Notes under the pieces: generated by a model
Told to the model about the DNA's origin: nothing
What the model saw: only the letters and a program-made list of their open reading frames with translations
The model's database searches: none
Program-made: the position numbers and the translations under genes
From: CAG-791 sp963629395
Lineage (GTDB): Bacteria > Bacillota > Clostridia > Lachnospirales > Lachnospiraceae
Assembly: GCA_963629395.1 (NCBI GenBank)
Contig: CAVGIV010000003.1
Coordinates: 12,876 to 76,875 of the forward strand
Reading direction: 5' to 3'
DNA length: 64,000 nt
Shown: positions 54,885 to 62,844 of the stretch, in pieces
Position numbering within the stretch: the stretch's first letter is position 1
Layout of the letters: each line of letters opens with the position of its first letter

Positions 54885-55006
54885 AGTAAGAGGGCCGCAG
54901 ATTGCTCTGTGACCCTCTCTTGTCCTTTAATGACATGGTGCCAGGAGCGACCGGTTCCTCCGTCTCCAACGGATATGCAGGCCGCTGCACACTGCGCTCC
55001 TGCCAT
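54885..55006. other. Structured intergenic segment between phasin-like gene and UbiB gene
   Basis: Three nested helices can form: CAGGAGCG/CGCTCCTG (54942-54949 with 54995-55002), TCCG-N7-CGGA (54959-54973) and GCAG-GCCG-CTGC (54977-54988), giving a compact three-way junction. Next to it is AGAGGG...CCCTCT with inner CAGA/TCTG. No T-run follows on the minus strand, so this is not a standard terminator. Confidence 0.5.
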
Positions 55007-55040
55007 CCTCCAAAGACACTTGCCCCCAGCGGCAGCTAGC

Positions 55041-55370
55041 TTATTCTGCCTCTGTCTCTTCTGCAGCTTCAACTGTCTCTGCGTTCTGTGCCTCTGCCTT
55101 TGCAATCTGCTCCTTGAGCTTTGCAAGATCCTCTGCGCTCAGACCGGAAACAAAATCCGTGAAGTTCTTCTGCTTCTTCTCTTCCTCGAACTTCTTTTTC
55201 TTCTCCTCCGCATTATGGCGAAGCTCCTGATTCAGTGCCTTGCCCTGCTCCACGGTCAGCTCGCCCTTCTTCACAAGGTCGCTTAAGATCTCGCCGGACT
55301 TCTCAACCGACGTTGCTGCTGCGCCAATGCCAATCAGGAAAAATTTCTTGATACCATCACCAAGTTCCAT
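55041..55370 (-). CDS. Small phasin-like coiled-coil protein
   Basis: 109 aa. A hydrophobic amphipathic start (IKKFFLIGIGAAATSVE), then long helices rich in Lys and Glu (HNAEEKKKKFEEEKKQKNF) and an acidic Ala/Glu tail. This resembles the phasin / PhaF-like small proteins found beside AarF-type kinases in Clostridia. It may bind lipid or membrane surfaces. Start at 55370 has GGAGG eight bases upstream; an upstream in-frame stretch lacks support. Paralogue or unrelated alternatives cannot be excluded. Confidence 0.75.
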   Translation of the reverse strand: MELGDGIKKFFLIGIGAAATSVEKSGEILSDLVKKGELTVEQGKALNQELRHNAEEKKKKFEEEKKQKNFTDFVSGLSAEDLAKLKEQIAKAEAQNAETVEAAEETEAE

Positions 55371-55440
55371 ATGTAACACCTCCATTTGCACCCCTTGCGG
55401 GTGGTTGATAAGGTCTATTGTACCACTCATCCGATGATGT

Positions 55441-55507
55441 TGGGGCAAAAGTTCTTTTGCCCATGCTCCCCGGATTGCTCCGCGCTTTGCTCTCACGCAA
55501 TCCGGGG
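55441..55507. repeat. Repeat family A copy before dgkA end
   Basis: Two back-to-back hairpins: GGGCAAAAG-TT-CTTTTGCCC (55443-55462, perfect) and CCCCGGATTGC...GCAATCCGGGG (55468-55478 with 55497-55507, 11 perfect bp). It shares CCCGGATTGCTCCGCGCT with 35331-35562. It lies just downstream of the dgkA stop codon. Confidence 0.8.
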
Positions 55508-55512
55508 AACCT

Positions 55513-55944
55513 TCATAGTCCGACTCGCAGTAAAAGCTTGGGCAGGAAAATCCACAGTCCTATGATCGCTGCAAAGACAGCGGCAATCAATACTGCCCCG
55601 GCAGCCGCGTCCTTTGCCTTCTTAGCCAGCGGATGTCTCTGCATAGTAGCAAGATCCACCACGGCCTCTACCGCCGTATTCACACATTCCAGGCTCATCA
55701 CCATTCCGAACAGAATCAGGCAGACAAACCATTCCTCCCGGGACAATCCAAGCCACAAGCCAAATATAACAACAAGGACCGCAGCGCAGCAGTGAATCTG
55801 CATGTTCCGCTCCTTTTGAATGGTGTGAAAAATCCCCTCAAAGGCATATCCGAAGCTCTTATACAGCGGCTGCTTCCGATCTCTCCCAGGCGTCGCCGCA
55901 TAGCCTTCGCCCATTGAACTTGTCCTCTTCCCATTCTTTGTCAT
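55513..55944 (-). CDS. dgkA: Diacylglycerol/undecaprenol kinase DgkA
   Basis: 143 aa integral membrane kinase. The trimeric DgkA signature ECVNTAVEAVVDL and HPLAKKAKDAAAGAVL carries the catalytic Glu and metal ligands; three membrane helices plus a short basic N-terminal tail. In Gram-positives the usual substrate is undecaprenol, making carrier for peptidoglycan. Its ATG overlaps the dehydrogenase stop (ATGA), so the two are translationally coupled. The longer N-terminus than E. coli DgkA is normal for Firmicutes. Confidence 0.94.
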   Translation of the reverse strand: MTKNGKRTSSMGEGYAATPGRDRKQPLYKSFGYAFEGIFHTIQKERNMQIHCCAAVLVVIFGLWLGLSREEWFVCLILFGMVMSLECVNTAVEAVVDLATMQRHPLAKKAKDAAAGAVLIAAVFAAIIGLWIFLPKLLLRVGL

Positions 55945-56930
55945 GGCAGCCTCACCTCATGCTCGGTCGCCTCCCCCCGCAGGAAGGCATCTGCAGCCTC
56001 GTAGCAGCTCCCCACCATGTGTCCCACAGCCTGCTTCGTATAGAAGGCCGTGTGCGGACTCATAATCACATTCGGGAAGGAACGCAGAATCGCCATTTCC
56101 CGGTTATTAATCACGTCCCCGACACGGTTGTAATAATACAGGCCGTCTTCCTTCTCCAGAACATCCAGTGCTGCTCCGCCGACTCGCCCGCTCTCAAGCG
56201 CCGCAATCAGGTCCCCGGTATCCACCAGCTTCCCTCTTGCTGTATTTACAATGAGAACACCGTCCTTCATCTGGTCAAAGGCGCTTTTATCCAGCAGATG
56301 ATAGTTCTCCCCTGTCGCATTGGTATGCAGCGTGATCACATCACTCTCCCGATACAGCTCCTCCAGGGGAACATACTCTGCAAGCCTCTTCACATCCTCA
56401 TTCTGATACGGATCATAGCAGATAATTCTGCAGCCCATACCGGAAAGGTGCTCTATAACCGTTCTGCCAATGCGTCCCGTTCCAATCACACCCACCGTCT
56501 GGAAGGAAATATCATCGCCGATCTTACCCTTCAGAGAATAATCCTGCACCCGGGCCCGGCTCAATATCTCCTCAATTCTGCGCTGCAGCATCAGCATCAG
56601 CATGATGGCATAGTTGGCAACCCCGGACGGCGGATAGCTCACATTGGCAACGCGCATCCCCATTTTGGCCGCGCATGCAAGATCAACGTGATCGTATCCG
56701 ATGGATCGGCAGAGGATGTATTTTACCCCGATCGAGGCAAACCGCTCCACCATCGCCGAAGACATATCGCAGGGTGTCATGCTCACCGCATCCGCCCCTT
56801 CCGCCAGACGATAGTTGTCCGCATCCGGATAATCCGCCGTGTATCCAAACTCCATGCCGTACTGCTCGGCATAGCGCTTTGCAAATGCCAGCTCATCAAA
56901 TTCCCGCAAGGTATAGAAAAAGATTTTCAT
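55941..56930 (-). CDS. D-isomer 2-hydroxyacid dehydrogenase (D-lactate dehydrogenase type)
   Basis: 329 aa NAD-dependent enzyme. Rossmann motif GVIGTGRIGRTV, catalytic Arg in NTARGKLVD, Glu in LDVLEKED and His in SPHTAFYTKQAV fit D-LDH / VanH. It probably interconverts pyruvate and D-lactate, or a related 2-oxo acid. Start ATG 56930 is 11 nt after AGGAGG; a TTG three codons earlier is possible. An extended -10 TGCTATACT (56956-56964) gives a likely own promoter. Coupling to dgkA is unusual. Confidence 0.88.
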   Translation of the reverse strand: MKIFFYTLREFDELAFAKRYAEQYGMEFGYTADYPDADNYRLAEGADAVSMTPCDMSSAMVERFASIGVKYILCRSIGYDHVDLACAAKMGMRVANVSYPPSGVANYAIMLMLMLQRRIEEILSRARVQDYSLKGKIGDDISFQTVGVIGTGRIGRTVIEHLSGMGCRIICYDPYQNEDVKRLAEYVPLEELYRESDVITLHTNATGENYHLLDKSAFDQMKDGVLIVNTARGKLVDTGDLIAALESGRVGGAALDVLEKEDGLYYYNRVGDVINNREMAILRSFPNVIMSPHTAFYTKQAVGHMVGSCYEAADAFLRGEATEHEVRLP

Positions 56931-56955
56931 AGTCGCCAATTCCTCCTACGCCACA

Positions 56956-56964
56956 AGTATAGCA
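56956..56964 (-). promoter_or_regulatory. Extended -10 promoter for the dehydrogenase gene
   Basis: Minus strand TGCTATACT, 25 nt before the start codon. No good -35, as expected for an extended -10. It lies after the terminator of the upstream RNA candidate, so the dehydrogenase need not depend on that promoter. Confidence 0.5.
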
Positions 56965-56977
56965 CGTAGATATATGG

Positions 56978-57016
56978 AAAAGGGTATCCATCACATCCTT
57001 GCGTGATCGATACCCT
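56978..57016 (-). terminator. Terminator of the RNA candidate
   Basis: Stem AGGGTATC (56981-56988) with GATACCCT (57009-57016) plus inner ATCAC/GTGAT (56990-56994 with 57003-57007); TTTTCC follows on the minus strand. The T-run is short, so efficiency is uncertain. Confidence 0.65.
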
Positions 57017-57578
57017 CTTAATGAATGAAGCGATTAATCTGCATTCCACAGCCTCTCTTTCTTCTGCTATATTCAGTTGTCCTTTCCATCCTCTGTTATT
57101 TCAAATCAGGTTCCCATTGGTTTGTACCTGCTAAGCGGTGGTTAGAAGCCTCTCCTCACCGGATTCCCGGCGCTTCTGCCAGATACCCTTCCCGGATCAT
57201 CGGACATCTTCGGCTTATCTTCTCACTCTTACATTGCTGCTTCCTGACATTTCTATGACCTGTTCATTGGACCGTCCTCCGAACGTATCATTTATCTGTT
57301 CTGGAGCTCACATCTGCTTAGTGCATTGGTGTTTCCTCTTTGATTGAACTTTATCTGGATCCGAAACCAGCTTAAGAGCGGTTCAAACCAGATTCTGAAT
57401 GATTCTGGAAATTTATGTCTGTGATTATCGTTCTGTGTTCCGTATCTATGCCGTTGGACCGTCCTCCTCTCGTTTTATTTTGCCGACCGTCCCTTGCCTT
57501 CCCGCGTTGGAAGCTTCGAATTCGGTCTTGGGAAACTTTCTACTTTCTTTTTGTTTTCTTTTGTTGTTTCCCTTTGTT
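56978..57578 (-). ncRNA. Candidate large structured noncoding RNA (about 600 nt)
   Basis: No credible ORF in this stretch on either strand. On the minus strand a consensus promoter (57585-57613) predicts a start near 57578, and a terminator hairpin ends near 56978. The 5' part forms GGGAAAC/GTTTCCC (57566-57572 with 57530-57536) around a 29-nt loop that is almost only A and G. Other helices: GACCG/CGGTC (57485-57489 with 57523-57527), AGAAGC/GCTTCT (57144-57149 with 57172-57177) enclosing CCGG/CCGG, and CCAGA/TCTGG. GGAGGACGGTCCAA occurs twice exactly (57454-57467, 57267-57280) and its core a third time near 57485. Size, isolation and ornate folding recall ROOL-type RNAs, but I cannot assign a family. 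A very long 5' leader of the dehydrogenase is the alternative. Confidence 0.6.
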
Positions 57579-57584
57579 GATTGT

Positions 57585-57613
57585 ATAGTACTATCTCGCA
57601 GCAATTATGTCAA
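57585..57613 (-). promoter_or_regulatory. Consensus sigma-A promoter driving the RNA candidate
   Basis: Minus strand TTGACA (57608-57613), exactly 17 nt, TACTAT (57585-57590). This is among the best promoters in the window, yet no ORF follows for more than 600 nt. Confidence 0.75.
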
Positions 57614-57682
57614 TCAATTTTACGTGCGGATTTAAATTATCTGTGCATTCATAATATACCGTGAAATTCTCATTTTTCATCT

Positions 57683-57750
57683 TCTACTGTTAAAATCCCC
57701 GGCAGCCGCTTTTTATTTTTATTTGTGGTGATACCTGCTCGAGCAGGCAT
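57683..57750. repeat. Repeat family C copy 2
   Basis: Matches 52361-52416 in order (TACTGTTAAAATCCC, TTTTTATTTGTGG, CCTGCTC) and ends in the palindrome CCTGCTCGAGCAGG. It lies in the AGCS upstream region. Confidence 0.65.
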
Positions 57751-57812
57751 GGTTGTCTCACCACCGGCCGGTCCCACCGAGGTTTTCCGATGCGAATATC
57801 CCTGGTACATCG

Positions 57813-57839
57813 TATAATACCTTAGTACCATTTGGTACT
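57813..57839 (+). promoter_or_regulatory. AGCS -10 element with overlapping operator-like palindrome
   Basis: TATAAT at 57813-57818 and, six bases further, the perfect palindrome AGTACCA-TT-TGGTACT (57824-57839), placed where a repressor would block initiation. The -35 is weak, and RBS GGAGGGGG follows. Confidence 0.55.
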
Positions 57840-57862
57840 GAACAGCTACTGGAGGGGGACAC

Positions 57863-59260
57863 ATGCAAATCGTACAGCTTATCGAAACCGTCTATCGCTT
57901 TTTGTGGGGAGATTTGTTTGAAATTCCGCTGCCCGGGGGCGGCTCTGTCGGCATTTCTCTTTTGATCCTCTTTCTGGTCCCTGCTGCCGTATACTTTACC
58001 GTCCGCACACGCTTCCTTCCGATCCGGCTTTTCCCGGATATGATCCGCGCCCTGACCGGACAGGAGGAATCCGGACACGGCCTGTCGCCGTTTCAGACGC
58101 TGATTGTATCCACAGCAACCCGTGTCGGCATGGGGAACCTTGTCGGCGTTGTGGCGGCCATCTCCGCCGGCGGTGCCGGTGCCGTGTTCTGGATGTGGAT
58201 CATGGCTATCCTCGGCTCCTCCACCGCATTCATTGAAGCAGTCCTTGCGCAGCTTTACAAAGAAAAGGATCCCCTCTACGGCGGATATCGCGGTGGACCA
58301 GCCTACTACATCCATCGCTTCTGGGAGAAGAAGGAAGGCCGCAAAAAGCGCTACGTCCTTCCGGCTGCTCTCTTCGCCCTTTCAGGACTGATCTGCTGGT
58401 GCGGCATCAGCCAGGTAATCAGCAATTCGGTTTCCGAGGCCTTTGCAAATGCCTTTTCCATACCACCGCTCTATACAACCATTGTTCTGGTTCTTCTTGC
58501 AGCTGTTATTGTTCTTCGCAAGAATGCAACGGTCAGGGTTCTGGACATCATGGTGCCTCTTATGGCCATCATGTACTTTGCTATTACGTTATTTATTCTC
58601 TTTAAAAACATCTCCGCCCTCCCGGCTGTTCTGCAGCGGATCTTTGAGGAGGCCCTCGGACTGCGTCCGTTTGCAGGAGGCAGCTTTGGCGCAGTGCTTA
58701 TGAACGGCATCAAGCGCGGTCTGTTTTCCAACGAAGCAGGCTCCGGCTCTGCCCCCTGCGCTGCCGCTGCGGCAGAAGGTAAATCACCGGTTGCCATGGG
58801 ACTCGTACAGTCTCTCGGCGTTTTCATTGATACAATTGTCATCTGCAGCTGCACTGCCTTTATTATGCTCCTGGCTCCGCAGGAGATTACAGACGGTCTG
58901 TCCGGCATGGCACTCCTGCAGGCCGCCATGTCCTACCATCTGGGAGACTTCGGCGTTGTCTTCATTGCGATTACGCTGGGCCTGTTCAGCTTTTCAACGT
59001 TCCTCGGCATCTTATTCTATGCTCGTTCCAACGTAGCATACCTGTTCGGCGACCGCTTCCTGTGGCAGACCGTATACAAGCTCGTTGCACTCGTCATGCT
59101 GTTCATCGGCGGCATTGCCTCCTATACGTTTGTATGGGATCTGGGTGATGTCGGCATCGGGCTGATGACGCTGTTTAACATATCGATCCTGTATCCTATG
59201 TCAAAGGAGGCACTTACTGCACTGGCTGCCTATGAGAAGGACAAAAAGCGCAGGAATTAA
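57863..59260 (+). CDS. AGCS-family sodium:alanine/glycine symporter
   Basis: 465 aa with about 11 membrane segments. GNLVGVVAAISAGGAGAVFWMW, YRGGPAYYI and FSNEAGSGSAPCAAAAAE are AGCS signatures. It imports alanine, glycine or D-alanine with Na+ at the cytoplasmic membrane. Start has GGAGGGGG upstream. It is co-transcribed with the CapA-type gene 15 nt downstream. An operator-like palindrome follows its -10 element. Confidence 0.94.
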   Translation: MQIVQLIETVYRFLWGDLFEIPLPGGGSVGISLLILFLVPAAVYFTVRTRFLPIRLFPDMIRALTGQEESGHGLSPFQTLIVSTATRVGMGNLVGVVAAISAGGAGAVFWMWIMAILGSSTAFIEAVLAQLYKEKDPLYGGYRGGPAYYIHRFWEKKEGRKKRYVLPAALFALSGLICWCGISQVISNSVSEAFANAFSIPPLYTTIVLVLLAAVIVLRKNATVRVLDIMVPLMAIMYFAITLFILFKNISALPAVLQRIFEEALGLRPFAGGSFGAVLMNGIKRGLFSNEAGSGSAPCAAAAAEGKSPVAMGLVQSLGVFIDTIVICSCTAFIMLLAPQEITDGLSGMALLQAAMSYHLGDFGVVFIAITLGLFSFSTFLGILFYARSNVAYLFGDRFLWQTVYKLVALVMLFIGGIASYTFVWDLGDVGIGLMTLFNISILYPMSKEALTALAAYEKDKKRRN

Positions 59261-59275
59261 AAAGGAGTTGGCAGT

Positions 59276-60451
59276 ATGAAAAAGGGAACCGTTTCAAAAG
59301 AAACCACTTCGATTGTATTCACCGGTGATATCGGCTTTGACCGCTACATGGATAAACGATGGGAGGATGCACAGCTTCTGGCAGCGCCGGTACTGGATTT
59401 TTTCCATAGTGCAGACCACGTCGTCGCCAACGTGGAGGGTGCGCTGGTACGCGCACAGGATGATGGCTCGCGGGGCGTTTTTTTTCACAGCATGGATCCG
59501 GCCGCAGCCTGCGTGCTAAAAGCCATCCGCGCAGACATCTGGAGCATCGGGAACAACCATACCATGGATGCCGGTGCCGAAGGCGTAAAGAGCACCAAAG
59601 CCCTTGCCGCGGCCATGGGAAGCCGCACCATAGGTGCCGGCATGAACGATATCGAGGCATCGGAGCCGGTTTATCTCGAGGAGGCCGGCGGCATCGGTAT
59701 GTTCTGTGTCGCATACCAGACAGAATGCGTTCCGGCCACGCCAACAGCGCCTGGGATTTTCCGCTGGGATGATATGGATGCAATTGCCGCAAGGATTCGA
59801 GAAATCAAAAACAGCTGCCGCTGGTGCATCGTTGTTTCCCACGGCGGCGAGGAATTCGCCCCCATGCCCAGTCCCTATACCCGGGATCGATATTTGAAAT
59901 TCCTAGAGCTGGGTGCCGATGTCGTCGTGGCGCATCACCCGCATGTCCCGGAGAATTATGAGCTCTTTGACAACGGGAAGGCCATCTTCTACTCCCTCGG
60001 TAATTTCATATTCGACACCGATTACCAGCGCGTGCATTCCTATACCGACACCGGCGTCCTTCTGAAGCTGATCTTCACAGAAGCCAAACTGGATTTTGAG
60101 GCCACGGGGATTCAAATCGTGCGCGGCAGCGAGCGCATTGCAGCCGCGCCGCTTCCCGCCATATTTGCCAACATCCCGCAGAAGGAATATGCGCTTCTTG
60201 CCCCGCTTGCCGCCGCAGCGCTTGTACAGGAGGAAAAGCGTAAAATGCTCTACCTGGAGCCCAAGCGCTTTGCCAATGCATCGGAGGAGGTTTGGAATTC
60301 CTACTTTTTCAGCGAGGAGCCAGACGGGTATTTTGAAGGGGCACACATGGATTTTCACCTGCTGGTGCCGCTCGCAGACCGCGCCCAGAGTGGGAACTGG
60401 CAGAAGAGCTCGATGAAGGATGTGATTCAGTACATTCTGAAGCTTATGTAG
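59276..60451 (+). CDS. CapA-type poly-gamma-glutamate / metallophosphatase-fold protein
   Basis: 391 aa of the PGA_cap family: FTGDIGFDRYMD, VVANVEGALV, GNNHTMDAGAEG, VSHGGEEF, AHHPHVPENYELFDNGKAIFYSLGNFIFD are the calcineurin-like metal-binding motifs. There is no signal peptide, so it is cytoplasmic rather than an exported capsule protein; many such proteins are annotated CapA without capsule genes. AAAGGAG precedes the ATG. Joint operon with an alanine symporter suggests amino-acid or peptide metabolism, but the substrate is unknown. Confidence 0.88.
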   Translation: MKKGTVSKETTSIVFTGDIGFDRYMDKRWEDAQLLAAPVLDFFHSADHVVANVEGALVRAQDDGSRGVFFHSMDPAAACVLKAIRADIWSIGNNHTMDAGAEGVKSTKALAAAMGSRTIGAGMNDIEASEPVYLEEAGGIGMFCVAYQTECVPATPTAPGIFRWDDMDAIAARIREIKNSCRWCIVVSHGGEEFAPMPSPYTRDRYLKFLELGADVVVAHHPHVPENYELFDNGKAIFYSLGNFIFDTDYQRVHSYTDTGVLLKLIFTEAKLDFEATGIQIVRGSERIAAAPLPAIFANIPQKEYALLAPLAAAALVQEEKRKMLYLEPKRFANASEEVWNSYFFSEEPDGYFEGAHMDFHLLVPLADRAQSGNWQKSSMKDVIQYILKLM

Positions 60452-60520
60452 ACGAAACCATTCAGGCACCATCTTAATCGTGAATTCGCCTGCTCGCGCA
60501 GGCACCACCAAATAAAAGGA
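60452..60520. repeat. Family B-like motif and family C copy 3 (inverted)
   Basis: GAAACCATTCAGGCACCATC right after the CapA-type stop codon fits the family B start. The minus-strand read of 60480-60520 (TTTTATTTGGTGGTGCCTGC) matches family C, with palindrome CCTGCTCGCGCAGG. Confidence 0.55.
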
Positions 60521-60542
60521 GCACGGATAACCCGTGCTCCTT
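60514..60542. terminator. Bidirectional terminator between CapA-type and lipoprotein genes
   Basis: 11-bp perfect stem AAGGAGCACGG (60516-60526) with its complement at 60532-60542. The minus strand continues TTTTATTT, so it best serves the minus-strand lipoprotein gene; the converging plus operon also ends here. Confidence 0.8.
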
Positions 60543-60546
60543 CTCC

Positions 60547-61758
60547 TTAATTTTCAATCGACGTGACTGTCCAGTAACCATCTGCCGTCTTGGAAATAAC
60601 CACCTCCGGCGCTTCTCCCAGAAGGCTGATGCTAAAGGTATCTCCCGTCAATTCTGCGCCGTACAGATTACAGTACCGCACGTTGCGTGCAAGATCCTTC
60701 GAAACCACGTCCGCATATTGCAGGCTGGTAAACTCCTCCGCCGAAGCGATTTGCCTGCCGTCCAGCGTCAAAGGAAAGCTGCAGACAGACGACAGCATAT
60801 CCAAACTCTCCAGGTGCAGTGCCATCTGTACCTGCGTGGCCGTGTACATGGCCTCGTAGTCCTTCTCCGGGGTCTCGGCATCCGTATTCTCCAGCGATTC
60901 AAAGGTAATGTTCGAGGCATCCCCATCTGTCCCCAGCAGTCCCTTATACTTCATGCGGTAGCAGTGCCCTACCTGTATGCCTCCTGCAAGGTTTCCGGTG
61001 CTGATGTCCTCACCGCTGATCGTGATGAACTCACCAGAGTACGTCACCATCGTAAAGGAGTGCATGGATGCATCTGCGATCACGCCGTATGTCTCCCGCT
61101 CCACAGAGGCCATAGCCTCTGCATAGGTCATGTCTACCCGCTGTAAGCCCTCCGGAAGAGTAATTGAATTCTCCAGCTTGTCCATGCTCCCGGAAAGCGT
61201 TTCATAGGCCGACTGCGTGTTCTCACCGCATTGCACATCCGAAGGAACTGAAACCGCAATATAGCCCTCCACATCGCTGCTCTCACCGGTCTTCACTCCG
61301 CAGATGAAATCACCACCGACATATTCGATGAACTCCGGCGGGGCTGTCTGATAACCAATCCCGCACACAAAGCCGCCCTCGCCATTGTCCTTGGCCGCTG
61401 TACAATAAAAGCTCAGTGCATAGGATTCTGTGCCGGATTCACCGGTCTCCTGACACGCCTCCCAGCTGTATTCTCCATCCCAATCAGAAGGGATTGTCAC
61501 AGAAAAGTATGGCGTTGTCAACACGTTGCCGCTTACCGTCACAGAGTCCGATGCCGCGTTCTCACCGCCTTCAGTTGTCTCCTCCGATGCGTCCGTCTCC
61601 GCCGCCTCTGCCGTATCTGTTGTACCCGCTGCATCCGTTGTATCCGTTACATCTGTATCTGCTGACACAGATGCAGATGCAGTGTCTGCGTCTGCACACG
61701 CGACAACCGTCGCTCCCATTCCAACCGCCAGCAGCAGTGCTGCCACTTTATTCTTCAT
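60547..61758 (-). CDS. Lipoprotein of unknown function
   Basis: 403 aa. The signal peptide ends with lipobox VVAC (residues 18-21). A low-complexity Thr, Asp, Ala, Glu linker (about residues 22-75) precedes a globular domain with several Cys (CQETG, FYCTAAK, FVCGIG, FICGVK). I do not recognise the domain. AGGAGG precedes the ATG. It follows the PanE-type gene by 24 nt, so they share a transcript. It would sit on the outer face of the membrane; no ABC permease is adjacent. Confidence 0.85.
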   Translation of the reverse strand: MKNKVAALLLAVGMGATVVACADADTASASVSADTDVTDTTDAAGTTDTAEAAETDASEETTEGGENAASDSVTVSGNVLTTPYFSVTIPSDWDGEYSWEACQETGESGTESYALSFYCTAAKDNGEGGFVCGIGYQTAPPEFIEYVGGDFICGVKTGESSDVEGYIAVSVPSDVQCGENTQSAYETLSGSMDKLENSITLPEGLQRVDMTYAEAMASVERETYGVIADASMHSFTMVTYSGEFITISGEDISTGNLAGGIQVGHCYRMKYKGLLGTDGDASNITFESLENTDAETPEKDYEAMYTATQVQMALHLESLDMLSSVCSFPLTLDGRQIASAEEFTSLQYADVVSKDLARNVRYCNLYGAELTGDTFSISLLGEAPEVVISKTADGYWTVTSIEN

Positions 61759-61782
61759 ATTGGTTATTCCTCCTTAAGCCAT

Positions 61783-62775
61783 TCAAAGTCCATATTGTTC
61801 TTCGATCTCCCGCACCCTGCGCAGAAGATACTCATTGACAGGCATTTCCAGCCCAAGCTCTCGCCCCTGCCGAATCACCGTACCGGCGAACATTTCAACC
61901 TCCGAGGGGCGTTTCTGGCGCCGGTCCTGTCCCATCGACGGAACCGCATTCGGATCCAACGTCTTTTCCAGCGCAATATACTCCGCAAGCTCCTTCTCTC
62001 CTACTGAAATGCCCTTGGCCTGCGCCAATACGCACACCTCGCGCATAGCCCCTGTCATCAGCGCAAATTCAAGGCTCCCCGGCTCCAGGCACGGTCCGTA
62101 CCCCTTATCCGCCACCATGCAAACCTGATTGCAGCCCACATTCAGCATGAATTTGCTCCAGATCCGGTGGAGTATATCCTCCTCTCTTACGTAGGAAACA
62201 TCGCTTTCGTCAAAAAATCTGCAGACCACATCCAGCTTCGCCAGGAGCGTCTGATGCAGCTCCTCTGCCTGTTCCTGTGTAAGAGGATTTTGTGCATCCA
62301 AAGCTGCCAGCTGCTCCCCGGACGGCACTCCGATGTACAGATATCCGTGCTGCGTATAGGTCAGGCTGGTACCGTACCTCTGCGCATCCATTCCCTGTGA
62401 AACATTAAACAGAACCTTATCTCTTCCGAATTTCTTTCCCAGGAGCTCCTCGCTATCCACACCGTTCATCATCGAAAGAAGGATGGTTTCTTCGCCCACG
62501 GATGAAGCCATTGTCTCCATTGCCGAAGCCAGCTGCGGATATTTCACTCCGACAAGGATTAAATCCGCCGGTCCCTCCTCCTGTGCCTGCCTAGGGGTGA
62601 GCATGTCAAAATGCACCTCTTCACCGTTTATTGTGTAGATATCCTTCCGATGCCGTTCCAACCGGTCCGCATCCATGACAAATTCGATTTTGCCGCCTTC
62701 CGGCATGTTCCGGCGCATCTGATCCGCAAACAAAAGTCCCAGCGCCCCCGCTCCGATAAAACGAACAATCTTCAC
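61783..62775 (-). CDS. panE: Ketopantoate reductase family (PanE/ApbA)
   Basis: 330 aa NADPH-dependent reductase. N-terminal GAGALGLLFADQMR nucleotide loop, VGVKYPQL, and a C-terminal helical domain with HRIWSKFMLNVGCNQ and KRPSEVEMF carrying the catalytic Lys and Glu. In pathway terms it makes pantoate for CoA. The start is GTG with AGGAGG seven bases upstream. No panB/panC nearby and the family has paralogues acting on other 2-oxo acids, so panE is the family name rather than proven function. Confidence 0.85.
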   Translation of the reverse strand: MKIVRFIGAGALGLLFADQMRRNMPEGGKIEFVMDADRLERHRKDIYTINGEEVHFDMLTPRQAQEEGPADLILVGVKYPQLASAMETMASSVGEETILLSMMNGVDSEELLGKKFGRDKVLFNVSQGMDAQRYGTSLTYTQHGYLYIGVPSGEQLAALDAQNPLTQEQAEELHQTLLAKLDVVCRFFDESDVSYVREEDILHRIWSKFMLNVGCNQVCMVADKGYGPCLEPGSLEFALMTGAMREVCVLAQAKGISVGEKELAEYIALEKTLDPNAVPSMGQDRRQKRPSEVEMFAGTVIRQGRELGLEMPVNEYLLRRVREIEEQYGL

Positions 62776-62844
62776 TGCCTTGCCTCCTGATTTCGATAGG
62801 TATAAAACATCGTATCCATTCTACCACAACCGGCAAAACCTCAT

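Noticed and set aside
54885..55006. SRP RNA, c-di-GMP or other named riboswitch before the UbiB gene
   Set aside because: The conserved loop sequences of those RNAs are absent; only generic helices are seen.
57025..57635. Short plus-strand frames (57025-57258, 57138-57347, 57399-57635) in the RNA candidate
   Set aside because: Low-complexity Phe/Leu/Ser/Cys-rich peptides without ribosome binding sites; they read the pyrimidine-rich complement of a purine-rich RNA.
57758..58315. Minus-strand frame opposite the AGCS start
   Set aside because: Antisense to a well-recognised symporter; no start signals or domain.
59276..60451. Capsule biosynthesis locus suggested by the CapA-type gene
   Set aside because: No CapB/CapC ligase or transport genes and no export signal; the family name does not establish a capsule.
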